Part shown: positions 23,287-31,454 of the stretch, in pieces | Numbering within the stretch: position 1 is the stretch's first letter | Layout: every line of letters starts with the position of its first letter | DNA from: Thermoleophilia bacterium | GTDB lineage: Bacteria; Actinomycetota; Thermoleophilia; Gaiellales; Gaiellaceae | DNA: 45,671 bases | Assembly (NCBI GenBank): GCA_023382435.1 | Contig: JAHDVS010000015.1 | Coordinates: 1-45,671 of the forward strand | Direction: 5' to 3' | The notes under the pieces: generated by a model | Seen by the model: only the letters and a program-made list of their open reading frames with translations | The model's database searches: none | What the model was told of the DNA's origin: nothing | Made by a program: the position numbers and the translations under genes

Positions 23287-24972
23287 CTAGTACTTGCGCT
23301 CCTGGGGCTCCCACCTGGTCATCCGCACCGGCTTGTAGCCGAGCTTCGGGCCCCCGTTCTCCCAGGTGACGATCGAATGCTTGAGGAAGCTCTCGTCGTC
23401 GCGGGTCGGGTAGTCGTACGGGCGCGCGTGCGCGCCGCGGCTCTCCTTGCGCGCGATCCCGCCTTCGAGCATGCACGCGGCGATGTCGAGCATCGCGCCA
23501 AGCTCGATCGCCTGCGTGAGGTCGTTGTTGAACACGTCGCCCTTGTCCTCGACGACGACGCCCCGGTAGCGCTCGCGCAGCTCACCGATGATCTCGCGCT
23601 GCCGCAGCATCTTCTCCTCGCGCCGGAAGACCCCGAAGTTGTCGAGCATCGACGTGCCGAGCTCATCGCGGATCGCGTGGGGCCGCTCGCCGCTCGAGCG
23701 GCCGACCAGCTCCGCGATCGCCCGCTCGGCGTCGGCGACGGCAGACTCGGGAACGTCCGCGGGCGCGGAGTCGGAGAGCGCCTGCTCGGCCGCGGCCTTC
23801 CCGGCCCGCCGGCCGAACGTGATCGTCTCCATCAGCGAGTTGCCACCGAGGCGGTTCGCGCCGTGGACGGAGACGCAGGCGACCTCGCCGGCCGCGTACA
23901 GGCCCGGCAGCTCGGTCGCGCCGACATCGTCGGTCTCGACGCCACCCATCTGGTAGTGGGCGCCGGGCCGGACGGGGATCGGGTCGTAGATCGGGTCGAC
24001 GCCCGCGTACGTCATCGCGAGCTCACGCGAGCCGGGAAGCCGCTCGAGGATCTTCTCGGCGCCGAGGTGGCGCAGATCGAGCAGGACGGAGCCGTTGACT
24101 CCTCGTCCGGCGTCGATCTCCGTCTGCTCGGAGCGCGAGACGACGTCGCGGCTGGCGAGCTCGAGCGCGTTCGGTGCGTAGCGCGCCATGAAGCGCTCGC
24201 CGTCCTTGTTCAGGAGGTACCCTCCCTCGCCGCGGCAGCCTTCGGTGATCAGGATCCCGCTGGGGTACATCGTGGTCGGATGGAACTGCATGAACTCGAT
24301 GTCCTTGAGCGGTACGCCGGCACGAAGCGCCATCGACATCCCGTCGCCGGTGCAGGCCCAGGCGTTCGTGGTCGCCTGGTAGATCCGCCCGACCCCGCCG
24401 GTGGCGAGCACCACGGTCTTACCCCCGAGCGCCTTGACCCCACCGCGCATGAGATCCCAGCAGACGACGCCCCTGCAGCGCCCGCCGTCGACGACCAGCT
24501 CGTAGGCGAAATACTCCTCGTAGGTCGGGATCGCCCGGCGCACCACCTGCTCGTAGAGGACGTGCAGGAGGACGTGGCCGGTGATGTCCGCGGCGAAGAC
24601 GGTGCGCGGCGAGCCGGCGGCGCCGAACGGGCGCTGCGCGAGCTTGCCATCGGGGGTGCGCGAGAAGACGCAGCCCCAGTGCTCGAGCTGGTAGATGTCG
24701 CCGGGCGCCTCGGCCGTGAAGATCTCGATCGCGTCCTGGTCGCCGAGGTAGTCGGAGCCCTTGACGGTGTCGAAAGCGTGCTTCTCCGGGCTGTCCTCGG
24801 CGGCATTGCCGAGCGCGGCGTTGATGCCGCCCTCCGCGGCGCCGGAGTGGCTGCGCGTCGGGTGGAGCTTCGAGACGAGCGCCACGTCGGCGCCCGCGTC
24901 GTGTGCCTCGATCGCGGCCCGCATGCCCGCGCAGCCTGCTCCCACGACCAGGACGTCGTGCCTCGCATCCAC
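23287..24972 (-). CDS. sdhA: succinate dehydrogenase/fumarate reductase flavoprotein
   Basis: Catalytic subunit oxidising succinate to fumarate (or the reverse). The 561-residue protein begins VDARHDVLVVGAGCAGMRAA (FAD dinucleotide fold); PTRSHSGAAEGGINAALG carries the His that binds FAD covalently; QFHPTTMYPSG, EGCRGEGGYLLN and VHGANRLGGNSL hold active-site His and Arg residues. The C-terminal helical domain ends TRWEPQERKY. GTG 24972 lies 7 bases after TAGGGT (24985-24980), so the operon mRNA is predicted leaderless. Heads sdhA-sdhB-sdhE and diverges from pckG across 88 bases. Confidence 0.96.
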   Translation of the reverse strand: MDARHDVLVVGAGCAGMRAAIEAHDAGADVALVSKLHPTRSHSGAAEGGINAALGNAAEDSPEKHAFDTVKGSDYLGDQDAIEIFTAEAPGDIYQLEHWGCVFSRTPDGKLAQRPFGAAGSPRTVFAADITGHVLLHVLYEQVVRRAIPTYEEYFAYELVVDGGRCRGVVCWDLMRGGVKALGGKTVVLATGGVGRIYQATTNAWACTGDGMSMALRAGVPLKDIEFMQFHPTTMYPSGILITEGCRGEGGYLLNKDGERFMARYAPNALELASRDVVSRSEQTEIDAGRGVNGSVLLDLRHLGAEKILERLPGSRELAMTYAGVDPIYDPIPVRPGAHYQMGGVETDDVGATELPGLYAAGEVACVSVHGANRLGGNSLMETITFGRRAGKAAAEQALSDSAPADVPESAVADAERAIAELVGRSSGERPHAIRDELGTSMLDNFGVFRREEKMLRQREIIGELRERYRGVVVEDKGDVFNNDLTQAIELGAMLDIAACMLEGGIARKESRGAHARPYDYPTRDDESFLKHSIVTWENGGPKLGYKPVRMTRWEPQERKY

Positions 24973-24979
24973 GTGGCCA

Positions 24980-25053
24980 ACCCTATCGAATCCACCGGCA
25001 CGAACGGGCAGGAACCGCGCACCGTAGCGGCAGCGGCGGCTGCGCGCTAGGCT
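24980..25053. promoter_or_regulatory. divergent promoters sdhA / pckG
   Basis: Minus strand: TAGGGT at 24985-24980, 7 bases before the sdhA GTG. Plus strand: TAGGCT at 25048-25053, 7 bases before the pckG ATG. Equal spacing supports leaderless starts for both. No -35 hexamers match well. Confidence 0.55.
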
Positions 25054-25060
25054 GCCCGCC

Positions 25061-26932
25061 ATGACGCAGCTCGAGGACCGGCTCCGCGGTGCCTCGCCCG
25101 AGCCTCCGAACCTGCGCCACGCCCGCCTGCGGGCCTGGGTCGCGGAGATCGCGGGGCTGTGCCACCCCGACGCCGTCCACTGGTGCGACGGGTCCGACGG
25201 GGAGTACGAGCGGATGTGCGAGCTCCTCGTCGAGAGCGGCACGTTCGTGAGGCTGAACGACCAGACGCGCCCGAACAGCTACCTCGCCCGATCCGATCCC
25301 GGCGACGTCGCCCGCGTCGAGGATCGCACGTTCGTGTGCAGCCTCGCCAGGATCGACGCGGGCCCGACCAACAACTGGGTCGACCCGCGCGAGATGCACG
25401 CGACGCTCGAGCACCTGTTCGACGGGTGCATGCGCGGCCGGACGATGTACGTCGTCCCGTTCAGCATGGGGCCGATCGGCTCCCCGATCGCGTACTGCGG
25501 CGTCGAGGTGACCGACTCCCCGTACGTCGTCGCCTCGATGCGGATCATGACCCGGATGGGCTCACAGGTGCTCGACGCCCTCGGGAGGGACGGCGAGTTC
25601 GCACCCTGCGTGCACAGCGTCGGCAGGCCGCTCGAGCCCGGTGAGGACGACGTCCCGTGGCCGTGCAACGAGGAGAAGTACATCGTCCACTTCCCCGAGG
25701 AACGGGCGATCTGGTCTTACGGATCGGGCTACGGGGGGAATGCGCTCCTGGGCAAGAAGTGCCTGGCGCTGCGGATCGCGTCCACGATCGCCCATGACGA
25801 GGGCTGGCTGGCCGAGCACATGCTGATCCTCGGTGCCGAGTCCCCGGAGGGCGAGAAGACGTACGTGGCGGCTGCCTTCCCGAGCGCGTGTGGCAAGACG
25901 AACTTCGCGATGCTGATCCCGCCGGAGCCGATGTCCGCCTGGAAGGTCACGACCGTCGGCGACGACATCGCCTGGATCAAGCTCGGCGCCGACGGACGCC
26001 TTTACGCGATCAACCCGGAGAACGGCCTGTTCGGAGTCGCCCCGGGCACGTCGTCGAAGTCGAACCCGAACGCGATGGCGTCGTGCGCGGCCAACTCGAT
26101 CTTCACGAACGTGGCGCTGACCCCGGACGGCGACGTCTGGTGGGAGGGGATGACGGACGAGCCGCCGCCGGAGCTCATCGACTGGCGCGGTGAGCCCTGG
26201 TCACCAGGATGCGGCCGGCCCGCGGCGCATCCGAACGCGCGCTTCACGGCCCCGCTCAGCCAGTGCCCGTCGCTCGACCCGGAGTGGGACAACCCGGACG
26301 GCGTTCCGATCAAGGCGTTCGTCTTTGGCGGCCGGCGCCGCGACACGGTACCCCTCGTCTACCAGGCGTACAACTGGACGTACGGCGTCTACCTCGGCGC
26401 GACGATGGGGTCGGAGACGACCGCGGCCGCCGACGACGCGACCGGCGCCGTCCGCCGCGACCCGATGGCGATGCTGCCGTTCTGCGGCTACCACATGGGG
26501 AGCTACTGGAACCACTGGCTCCAGTTCGGGCGCGGGATCCCGGACCCGCCGCGGATCTTCGGCGTCAACTGGTTTCGCAGGGGCGAGGACGACGGGTTCC
26601 TCTGGCCCGGCTTCGGCGACAACCTGCGCGTGCTCGCCTGGATCGTCGAGCGGGCGAACGGCCGCGCCGTCGGCATCGAGAGCCCGCTCGGCTGGATGCC
26701 CCGCTACGAGGACCTCGACTGGCGCGGCCTCGAGGACTTCTCGCCCGAGCGCTTCGGCGAGCTGATGTCGGTCGACCGGGAGGCGTGGTCGCGCGAGCTG
26801 CTCTCCCACGAGGAGCTGTTCTCGAACCTCTACGACCGGCTGCCCAAGGAGATGATCTTCGTCCGTCAGCTGCTGCTCTCCGCGCTCTTTCGCTCGCCGG
26901 CCCGCTGGGAGGTATCTGGCAGCGACAGCTGA
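25061..26932 (+). CDS. pckG: phosphoenolpyruvate carboxykinase (GTP)
   Basis: Interconverts oxaloacetate and PEP with GTP/GDP, linking the TCA cycle to gluconeogenesis. The 623-residue protein is of the GTP-class length and carries [44 protein letters not shown], the P-loop with reactive Cys [21 protein letters not shown] (metal and substrate), [13 protein letters not shown], and the C-terminal [20 protein letters not shown] 25061 is set by the leaderless TAGGCT element. Divergent from sdhA. The two genes share an intergenic region and may be balanced by the same carbon-source signals, which is inference. Confidence 0.97.
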   Translation: MTQLEDRLRGASPEPPNLRHARLRAWVAEIAGLCHPDAVHWCDGSDGEYERMCELLVESGTFVRLNDQTRPNSYLARSDPGDVARVEDRTFVCSLARIDAGPTNNWVDPREMHATLEHLFDGCMRGRTMYVVPFSMGPIGSPIAYCGVEVTDSPYVVASMRIMTRMGSQVLDALGRDGEFAPCVHSVGRPLEPGEDDVPWPCNEEKYIVHFPEERAIWSYGSGYGGNALLGKKCLALRIASTIAHDEGWLAEHMLILGAESPEGEKTYVAAAFPSACGKTNFAMLIPPEPMSAWKVTTVGDDIAWIKLGADGRLYAINPENGLFGVAPGTSSKSNPNAMASCAANSIFTNVALTPDGDVWWEGMTDEPPPELIDWRGEPWSPGCGRPAAHPNARFTAPLSQCPSLDPEWDNPDGVPIKAFVFGGRRRDTVPLVYQAYNWTYGVYLGATMGSETTAAADDATGAVRRDPMAMLPFCGYHMGSYWNHWLQFGRGIPDPPRIFGVNWFRRGEDDGFLWPGFGDNLRVLAWIVERANGRAVGIESPLGWMPRYEDLDWRGLEDFSPERFGELMSVDREAWSRELLSHEELFSNLYDRLPKEMIFVRQLLLSALFRSPARWEVSGSDS

Positions 26933-26938
26933 CGGCGT

Positions 26939-26958
26939 CCCGCCCGCGCGCAGGCGGG
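26939..26958 (+). terminator. hairpin after pckG
   Basis: CCCGCC (26939-26944) and GGCGGG (26953-26958) around an 8-base loop, 6 bases after the pckG stop and just before the next promoter. No T run. Confidence 0.45.
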
Positions 26959-26961
26959 GGC

Positions 26962-26990
26962 TTGAGTCACATCGCACGATGTGGGACAAT
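26962..26990 (+). promoter_or_regulatory. promoter with internal palindrome for the HExxH/RTX protein
   Basis: TTGAGT (26962-26967), a 17-base spacer and GACAAT (26985-26990). The spacer holds a perfect inverted repeat, CACATCG-CA-CGATGTG (26968-26983), well placed to be an operator that would block RNA polymerase. The -10 ends 6 bases before GTG 26997, so the mRNA should start at or next to the start codon. Confidence 0.6.
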
Positions 26991-26996
26991 CGGGCG

Positions 26997-28391
26997 GTGA
27001 TCGGGCGCCGCTTTCTGCCACTGGTAGCAGCCCTTGGCGCGCTCGTCGCGGTGTTCGGGGCGAGCCCCGGGCAGGCGAGGCCGCTCGAAGACCGGGCCGG
27101 CGGCGTCGAGGCGCTCGTGGCGGGCTGTCCCTCGGCGGCCGAGGTCGCGGGGATCGCGGCCGAGCTCTCGCTCACGTTCGAGTACGACCCGACCGCGCCA
27201 GCGCTCGCGTGCACCGCCGCGACCGGATCCGTGGATATGACCGAGCTCGAGCGGCGCGCCTACCAGGCGCTGCTCGTCATGGACGAGATCCCGTTCGCAC
27301 GCCCGCTGCCGTGGACCGCGGCGACGCCCTACCGCTGGCTCGTCGGCGCGATCGACGGGATCCGCTTCCGCCAGCTGGGGGCGACGGCCGGATTCTGCTG
27401 CGAGCCGGCACGGGTGATCCATGTCGATCCCGACGGCTACCTCCCGGTCACCGCCTGGATCGACCCCCAGAGCGGCTTCGGGCTCACGGGGCTCGTGACC
27501 GTCATCGTCCACGAGTCCCGGCACGCCGAGACGGGGCCGCACACGTGCGGTCCCGTCGACCAGACGATCGCGGAGCTCGGAGCGAACGGCGCGACCTACT
27601 ATCTCGCCCTCTGGCAGGCCCTCTACAGCGGCTCGTACCTCGACTCCACGCTCGCATGGGCGGAGTACAGCCGCGAGCAGGCGCTGCTCTGGACCGAGTC
27701 CCACACCTCGATCTACTGCAACGTCCCCTCGACCGACCTCGCCCTGTCTGCCGATGCCCCGGCGAAGGCGACTGCGGGCTCCCCGATCACCTGGAGCCTC
27801 GTCGCCGCCAATGCCGGCAGCACGGCAGCACCGGAGGCCTACGTCTACGTCGGCGTTCCGGCAACCGCCCGGCTGCTCGCCGCGACGCCCTCGGTTGGAA
27901 CCTGCACCGCGTCCCCGGCTGACGAGCCCGCGGTGATCGGCTGCGCGCTCGGGCCGCTGGCCGCGGGGACATCCGTGGAGGTCGAGGTCGTGCTGCAGCC
28001 GACGATCGCCTCCGGCGTCGTCAGGGGCGGTGGGTACTTCGCGGCGCGCGTGACCGGGCCGGTGCTGGACCCGCTCCGCTCGAACAACGCCGTCCAGCTG
28101 TACACATCGGTCGTGGCCGTGGCGAAGAAGCGGTGCGCGGGTGTGCCGACGGCGGGCGGGCGGGTCATCCGGGGCACACCGGGCAACGACCTGCTCCGGG
28201 GCACGAGCGGCGGCGACGTGATCTGCGGCTTCGGCGGGAACGACGTGATCCGGGGCCGGGGCGGGAACGATCTGCTTCGCGGCGGCAGCGGGAACGACCG
28301 CCTGATCGGAGGCGCCGGCCGCGACCGCTGCATCCCGGGCCGTCCCGGCTTCGGCCGCGGCGATCGGCGCTCGGGCTGCGAGCTCCGCTAG
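26997..28391 (+). CDS. secreted HExxH putative metallohydrolase with DUF11-like and RTX-like repeats
   Basis: A 464-residue exported protein. The N terminus VIGRRFLPLVAALGALVAVFGASPGQA is a signal peptide. The central domain (about 30-245) has eight or so Cys and a zinc-protease-like motif HESRH (about 172-176) followed by a candidate third ligand in TIAELGANGATYY. A DUF11-like beta domain follows (about 245-375; TWSLVAANAGSTAAPEAYVYV). The end holds about five glycine/aspartate repeats (GTPGNDLLRG, GGDVICGFGGNDVIRG, GNDLLRGGSGNDRLIGG), as in RTX calcium-binding proteins. GTG 26997 is chosen because of the promoter; an upstream ATG 26979 would lie in the -10 region. Protease activity is unproven. 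Confidence 0.7.
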   Translation: MIGRRFLPLVAALGALVAVFGASPGQARPLEDRAGGVEALVAGCPSAAEVAGIAAELSLTFEYDPTAPALACTAATGSVDMTELERRAYQALLVMDEIPFARPLPWTAATPYRWLVGAIDGIRFRQLGATAGFCCEPARVIHVDPDGYLPVTAWIDPQSGFGLTGLVTVIVHESRHAETGPHTCGPVDQTIAELGANGATYYLALWQALYSGSYLDSTLAWAEYSREQALLWTESHTSIYCNVPSTDLALSADAPAKATAGSPITWSLVAANAGSTAAPEAYVYVGVPATARLLAATPSVGTCTASPADEPAVIGCALGPLAAGTSVEVEVVLQPTIASGVVRGGGYFAARVTGPVLDPLRSNNAVQLYTSVVAVAKKRCAGVPTAGGRVIRGTPGNDLLRGTSGGDVICGFGGNDVIRGRGGNDLLRGGSGNDRLIGGAGRDRCIPGRPGFGRGDRRSGCELR

Positions 28392-28442
28392 GCACGCGCC
28401 ACTTCAGCGGGTCTGACCCCCGGTCCGAGCGCCACGGGCCGG

Positions 28443-29351
28443 GTGGCGCGATCCCGAACCGGACGAGGCAGGAAGCGGCGGGCCGACCGAGAACCCGCGG
28501 CAGTGGACGTCGGCTCCGCGATCGAGCGCTTCCTCACTCGCCCGTCCCTGTCCGAGGCGACGCGGCGAAGCTACCGTGGCGACCTCGAGGAGTTCGGCGG
28601 GTGGCTGCGCCGTCGCGGCCTCACGCTCGAGCAGGTCGACGCGCGCGTGCTCACCGCCTACGCGACCGAGCTCGGCGGCGCCCGCCCGGGCCGCCGGCCG
28701 CGCAAGCTCGCCCCGGCCACGCTCGCGCGCAAGCTCGCCGCGATCCGGTCGCTTCTGCGTGCGACGGTCGGCCCGGGCCGGGTGCCCGACGTCGCACTCG
28801 CCGGACGCCGGGCGCGGCACCTGCCGCACGCGCCCACGGCACGCGAAACGGACGCTCTCCTCGACACGCTCGACGGCGATGATCCGCTCGCCCTCAGAAA
28901 CCGGGCGCTGTTCGAGCTCGCCTACTCCGCGGGTCTTCGCTCGCAAGAGGTCGTCGACCTCGTCCTCGCAGACGTCGAGTTCGAGCAGGAGGCGATCCGC
29001 GTGCGCGGCAAGGGGGGCAAGGAGCGTGTCGTCCCGCTCGGCGAGGAGGCCGCTTTCAGGCTGCGGCGCTACCTGGCGGACGGCCGCCCGCAACTCGCCC
29101 GCGGCGCCGAGAACGCGCTCTTCCTCTCGACCCGCGGGCGCCCGCTCGACACGTCCACGCTGCGGCGGCTCGTCCGGAACCCGCACCGGCTGCGCCACGC
29201 CTTCGCCACCCACCTGCTCGAGGGCGGCGCCGACCTGCGGACGATCCAGGAGTTGCTCGGCCACTCGTCCCTCTCGACCACGCAGATCTACAGCCACGTC
29301 GACGGCAAGCGCCTTCGCCGCGTCTATGACAGCGCCCATCCCCGCGCCTGA
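28443..29351 (+). CDS. tyrosine recombinase XerC-like, with a short gap before box II
   Basis: A 302-residue integrase-family protein: N-terminal core-binding SAM-like domain (about 24-130), then the catalytic domain with Arg166 (AGLRSQEV), Lys about 190-193 (GKGGKER), HxxR at 248-251 (HRLR), His274 (LLGHSSLSTT) and Tyr283 (QIYSHV). All catalytic residues are present. However, LDTSTLRRLVRNPHRLRHAF is about 13 residues shorter than the matching part of the next gene, lacking the usual segment R-x-A-x-x-A-G-L between the helix and box II. GTG 28443 gives an extra basic tail; GTG 28503 is an alternative. Overlaps xerD by 26 bases. Confidence 0.85.
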   Translation: MARSRTGRGRKRRADREPAAVDVGSAIERFLTRPSLSEATRRSYRGDLEEFGGWLRRRGLTLEQVDARVLTAYATELGGARPGRRPRKLAPATLARKLAAIRSLLRATVGPGRVPDVALAGRRARHLPHAPTARETDALLDTLDGDDPLALRNRALFELAYSAGLRSQEVVDLVLADVEFEQEAIRVRGKGGKERVVPLGEEAAFRLRRYLADGRPQLARGAENALFLSTRGRPLDTSTLRRLVRNPHRLRHAFATHLLEGGADLRTIQELLGHSSLSTTQIYSHVDGKRLRRVYDSAHPRA

Positions 29352-30246
29352 CCCCCACGTCGACGGGTTCCTCGCCCTCCTCGGCGCCCGCCGCTCGCCG
29401 CGAACCCTCGACGCCTACCGCCGCGACCTCGCCGATCTGGCCGCGTTCCTCGGCCGCTCGCCCGCCGGCGCGACCGCCGACGAGATCGAAGCCTGGCTCG
29501 CGACGATGCGCGGGCGCGGACTTGCCGCCAGCTCGATCGCTCGCCGCGCCGCTGCCGCGAGGAGTCTCTACCGCCACCTCGTCCTGCTGGGCGTCCGCCC
29601 GGACAACCCGGCCGCGGAGGTCGAGCTGCCACGTCGGCGGCGGCGCCTGCCGCGGACTCTGTCGCCGGCCGAGGTCGAGCGACTGATCCAGGCTGCGAAC
29701 GGGTTCGCTCCCCGCCAGCTTCGTGATCGCGCCCTCGTCGAGCTGCTTTACGGCGCCGGCCTGCGGGTGAGCGAGGCGGTCGGCCTCGACCGGGCGCGCG
29801 TCGACCTGGCCGAGCGGCTCGTGCGCCCGCTCGGCAAGGGCGACAAGGAGCGGCTTGTCCCGCTCGGGCGGGAGGCGACCGAGGCGCTGCGCCGCTACCT
29901 CTCCCGCGGGCGCCCCTACCTCGATCGGCGCCACCGCCCCGAGTTGTTCCTGAACGCCCAGGGCGGCGCCCTCACCCGCGCGGGCGCGTTCCTCGTCCTG
30001 CGCCGACTGGCCGAGCGGGCGGGGCTCGAGCCGGAGCGCGTCCACCCCCACCTCCTGCGTCACTCGTTCGCCACCCACCTGCTCGAGGGCGGGGCCGACC
30101 TGCGCTCCGTCCAGGAGATGCTCGGCCACGCCGACCTCGCGACCACCGAGCTCTACACGCACGTGTCCGATCGGCGCCGGCGCGAGACCTACTTCAGCGC
30201 GCATCCGCACGCCGTGCGCGGCCGCGGGCATCCTTCGGGGGGATGA
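29326..30246 (+). CDS. xerD: tyrosine recombinase XerD-like
   Basis: A 306-residue site-specific recombinase. The core-binding domain (about 11-105) is followed by catalytic residues Arg147 (AGLRVSEA), Lys171 (GKGDKER), His242/Arg245 (HLLRH), His268 (MLGHADLATT) and Tyr277 (ELYTHV). The order fits Xer proteins that resolve chromosome dimers at dif. ATG 29326 lies inside the 3' end of the preceding recombinase gene (26-base overlap, different frame), and the stop overlaps the PHP gene as ATGA. No dif-like site was recognised. The near-identical motif HLLEGGADLR in both genes suggests a tandem duplication. Confidence 0.9.
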   Translation: MTAPIPAPDPHVDGFLALLGARRSPRTLDAYRRDLADLAAFLGRSPAGATADEIEAWLATMRGRGLAASSIARRAAAARSLYRHLVLLGVRPDNPAAEVELPRRRRRLPRTLSPAEVERLIQAANGFAPRQLRDRALVELLYGAGLRVSEAVGLDRARVDLAERLVRPLGKGDKERLVPLGREATEALRRYLSRGRPYLDRRHRPELFLNAQGGALTRAGAFLVLRRLAERAGLEPERVHPHLLRHSFATHLLEGGADLRSVQEMLGHADLATTELYTHVSDRRRRETYFSAHPHAVRGRGHPSGG

Positions 30247-30956
30247 CCCCGCCCGCCGGTCACCAGCTTCTCGATCTGCACAACCACTCCGATCGCTCGT
30301 ACGACGCGTCCAATACCCTCGCGGACTACGAGCGGGCGCACGCTGACGGACGCTTCGACGTGATTGCGATCACCGACCACAACCGCATCGACGGCGCACG
30401 CGCCTTCGCTGCCGCCGCGACGTTCCCGGTCATCGTCGGGATCGAGATCGACACCGCCGACGGCGAGCTGATCGGCCTGTTCCTGGAGGAGACGATCCCG
30501 CCCGGGCGCCCCGCGCGGGAGACCGCCGAGCGCATCCGCGCGCAGGGCGGGCTCGTCTACCTCCAGCACCCCTTCTACCGCCTGGTCAGAAGGCCCCTGA
30601 CGGCGCGCGCCCGCGAGCAGCTCGCCGACCGAGGGCTCGTGGACGTCGTCGAGGGCCGAAACGGCGGGCCGTTCACCGGCGTACCCGACGCGCGGGCGCG
30701 CGCCTGGGCGAGCGAGCGGGGGCTGCCGCTCGGAGCGGGCAGCGACGCGCACGAGCCGCCCGACATCGGCCGCTGCCTCGTCTCGGTGGCGCCGGGACAG
30801 CTCGGGGCGGCCTCCGTGCTCGAGCGCCTGCGGGACGCGGTGATCGTCGACCGCCACCGCAGCTCGCTGAGCCAGATCGCAACGAAGGCTCGCTACCGCT
30901 TCCTCGCGGAGATCCCCCGCCGACTGCGCGGCGGCTCCCGCCGCCGGCTAGCGTGA
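30243..30956 (+). CDS. PHP-domain metal-dependent phosphoesterase
   Basis: A 237-residue protein with PHP motifs in order: DLHNHSDRSYD (about 11-21), AITDHNRIDGA, VGIEIDTADGE, YLQHPFY and GAGSDAHEPPDIG, which together bind two or three metal ions. This matches PHP-type phosphoesterases that hydrolyse small phosphate esters (relatives of TrpH/YciV, acting on nucleoside 3',5'-bisphosphates or short RNAs). The tail is basic (RRLRGGSRRRLA). ATG 30243 overlaps the xerD stop (ATGA), so it belongs to the Xer transcript. Its last 9 bases overlap the end of the HEAT-repeat gene on the other strand. Confidence 0.85.
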   Translation: MTPPAGHQLLDLHNHSDRSYDASNTLADYERAHADGRFDVIAITDHNRIDGARAFAAAATFPVIVGIEIDTADGELIGLFLEETIPPGRPARETAERIRAQGGLVYLQHPFYRLVRRPLTARAREQLADRGLVDVVEGRNGGPFTGVPDARARAWASERGLPLGAGSDAHEPPDIGRCLVSVAPGQLGAASVLERLRDAVIVDRHRSSLSQIATKARYRFLAEIPRRLRGGSRRRLA

Positions 30957-31454
30957 GCCGCCCGGGCGGCGGTCGCGCTGCTTCTTGCGCAGCCCCTCGG
31001 CAACCCGCTTCGCGGCGCCGCGCAGCTCCGCGTCCTCCTCGTCGGAGGAGGTGATGTGCTCGAGCAGCACGATCGTGTCGGCGTGCGGCGAGCCGTTCCT
31101 GAGCGCGAGGATCGCCATCCGCCTGACCGTCGCGTTCGGGTCGGCGTTCGCAAGCTGGTGGAGAAGCGAGCGGACGGCGTTGACGACACCCGCATGGTCG
31201 CGGGACAGGAGCTCGAGCGAGAGGAGCGCGGAGCCGCGGCAGGCGGGCGACTCGTCCTCGAGCCCCCGTCGCAAGAGCTCGGTCTTCTGGCGGAAGCGCA
31301 ACTGGCCGACCGCCCGATAGGCCACGGCACGCGCCCGGAAATCCTCGTCGCGCGCGGCCGCCTCGAGCTCCTCGTCGACCGCGTGGCGAAGCTGGGCGAG
31401 CTCCCGCTCGTCGGTGATCCCGGCCGCCCGCTCCGCGACCACCGCGAGGTTCAA
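30948..31454 (-). CDS. HEAT-repeat protein
   Basis: A 168-residue all-helical protein. Repeated pairs such as ARAVAYRAVGQLRFRQKTELL, RGSALLSLELLSRDHAGVV and VRRMAILALRNGS are HEAT/PBS-lyase-like repeats (about 40-145); the C terminus is basic (GLRKKQRDRRPGGSR). No catalytic residues, so a scaffold role is likely. The start is TTG 31454, whose TTGA overlaps the citrate synthase stop. A GTG five codons later is an alternative, but the tight overlap supports TTG and coupling to gltA. Its function beside citrate synthase is unknown. Confidence 0.7.
   Translation of the reverse strand: MNLAVVAERAAGITDERELAQLRHAVDEELEAAARDEDFRARAVAYRAVGQLRFRQKTELLRRGLEDESPACRGSALLSLELLSRDHAGVVNAVRSLLHQLANADPNATVRRMAILALRNGSPHADTIVLLEHITSSDEEDAELRGAAKRVAEGLRKKQRDRRPGGSR

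Noticed and set aside
22387-25050. 887-codon open frame opposite sdhB and sdhA
   Set aside because: Shadow of the two sdh genes; composition is dominated by Arg, Asp, Leu and Val with no domains.
28133-28386. Glycine-rich repeats as a CRISPR or DNA tandem repeat
   Set aside because: The period is not constant at DNA level and the frame encodes RTX-like protein repeats; there are no spacers. No CRISPR array was found in the window.
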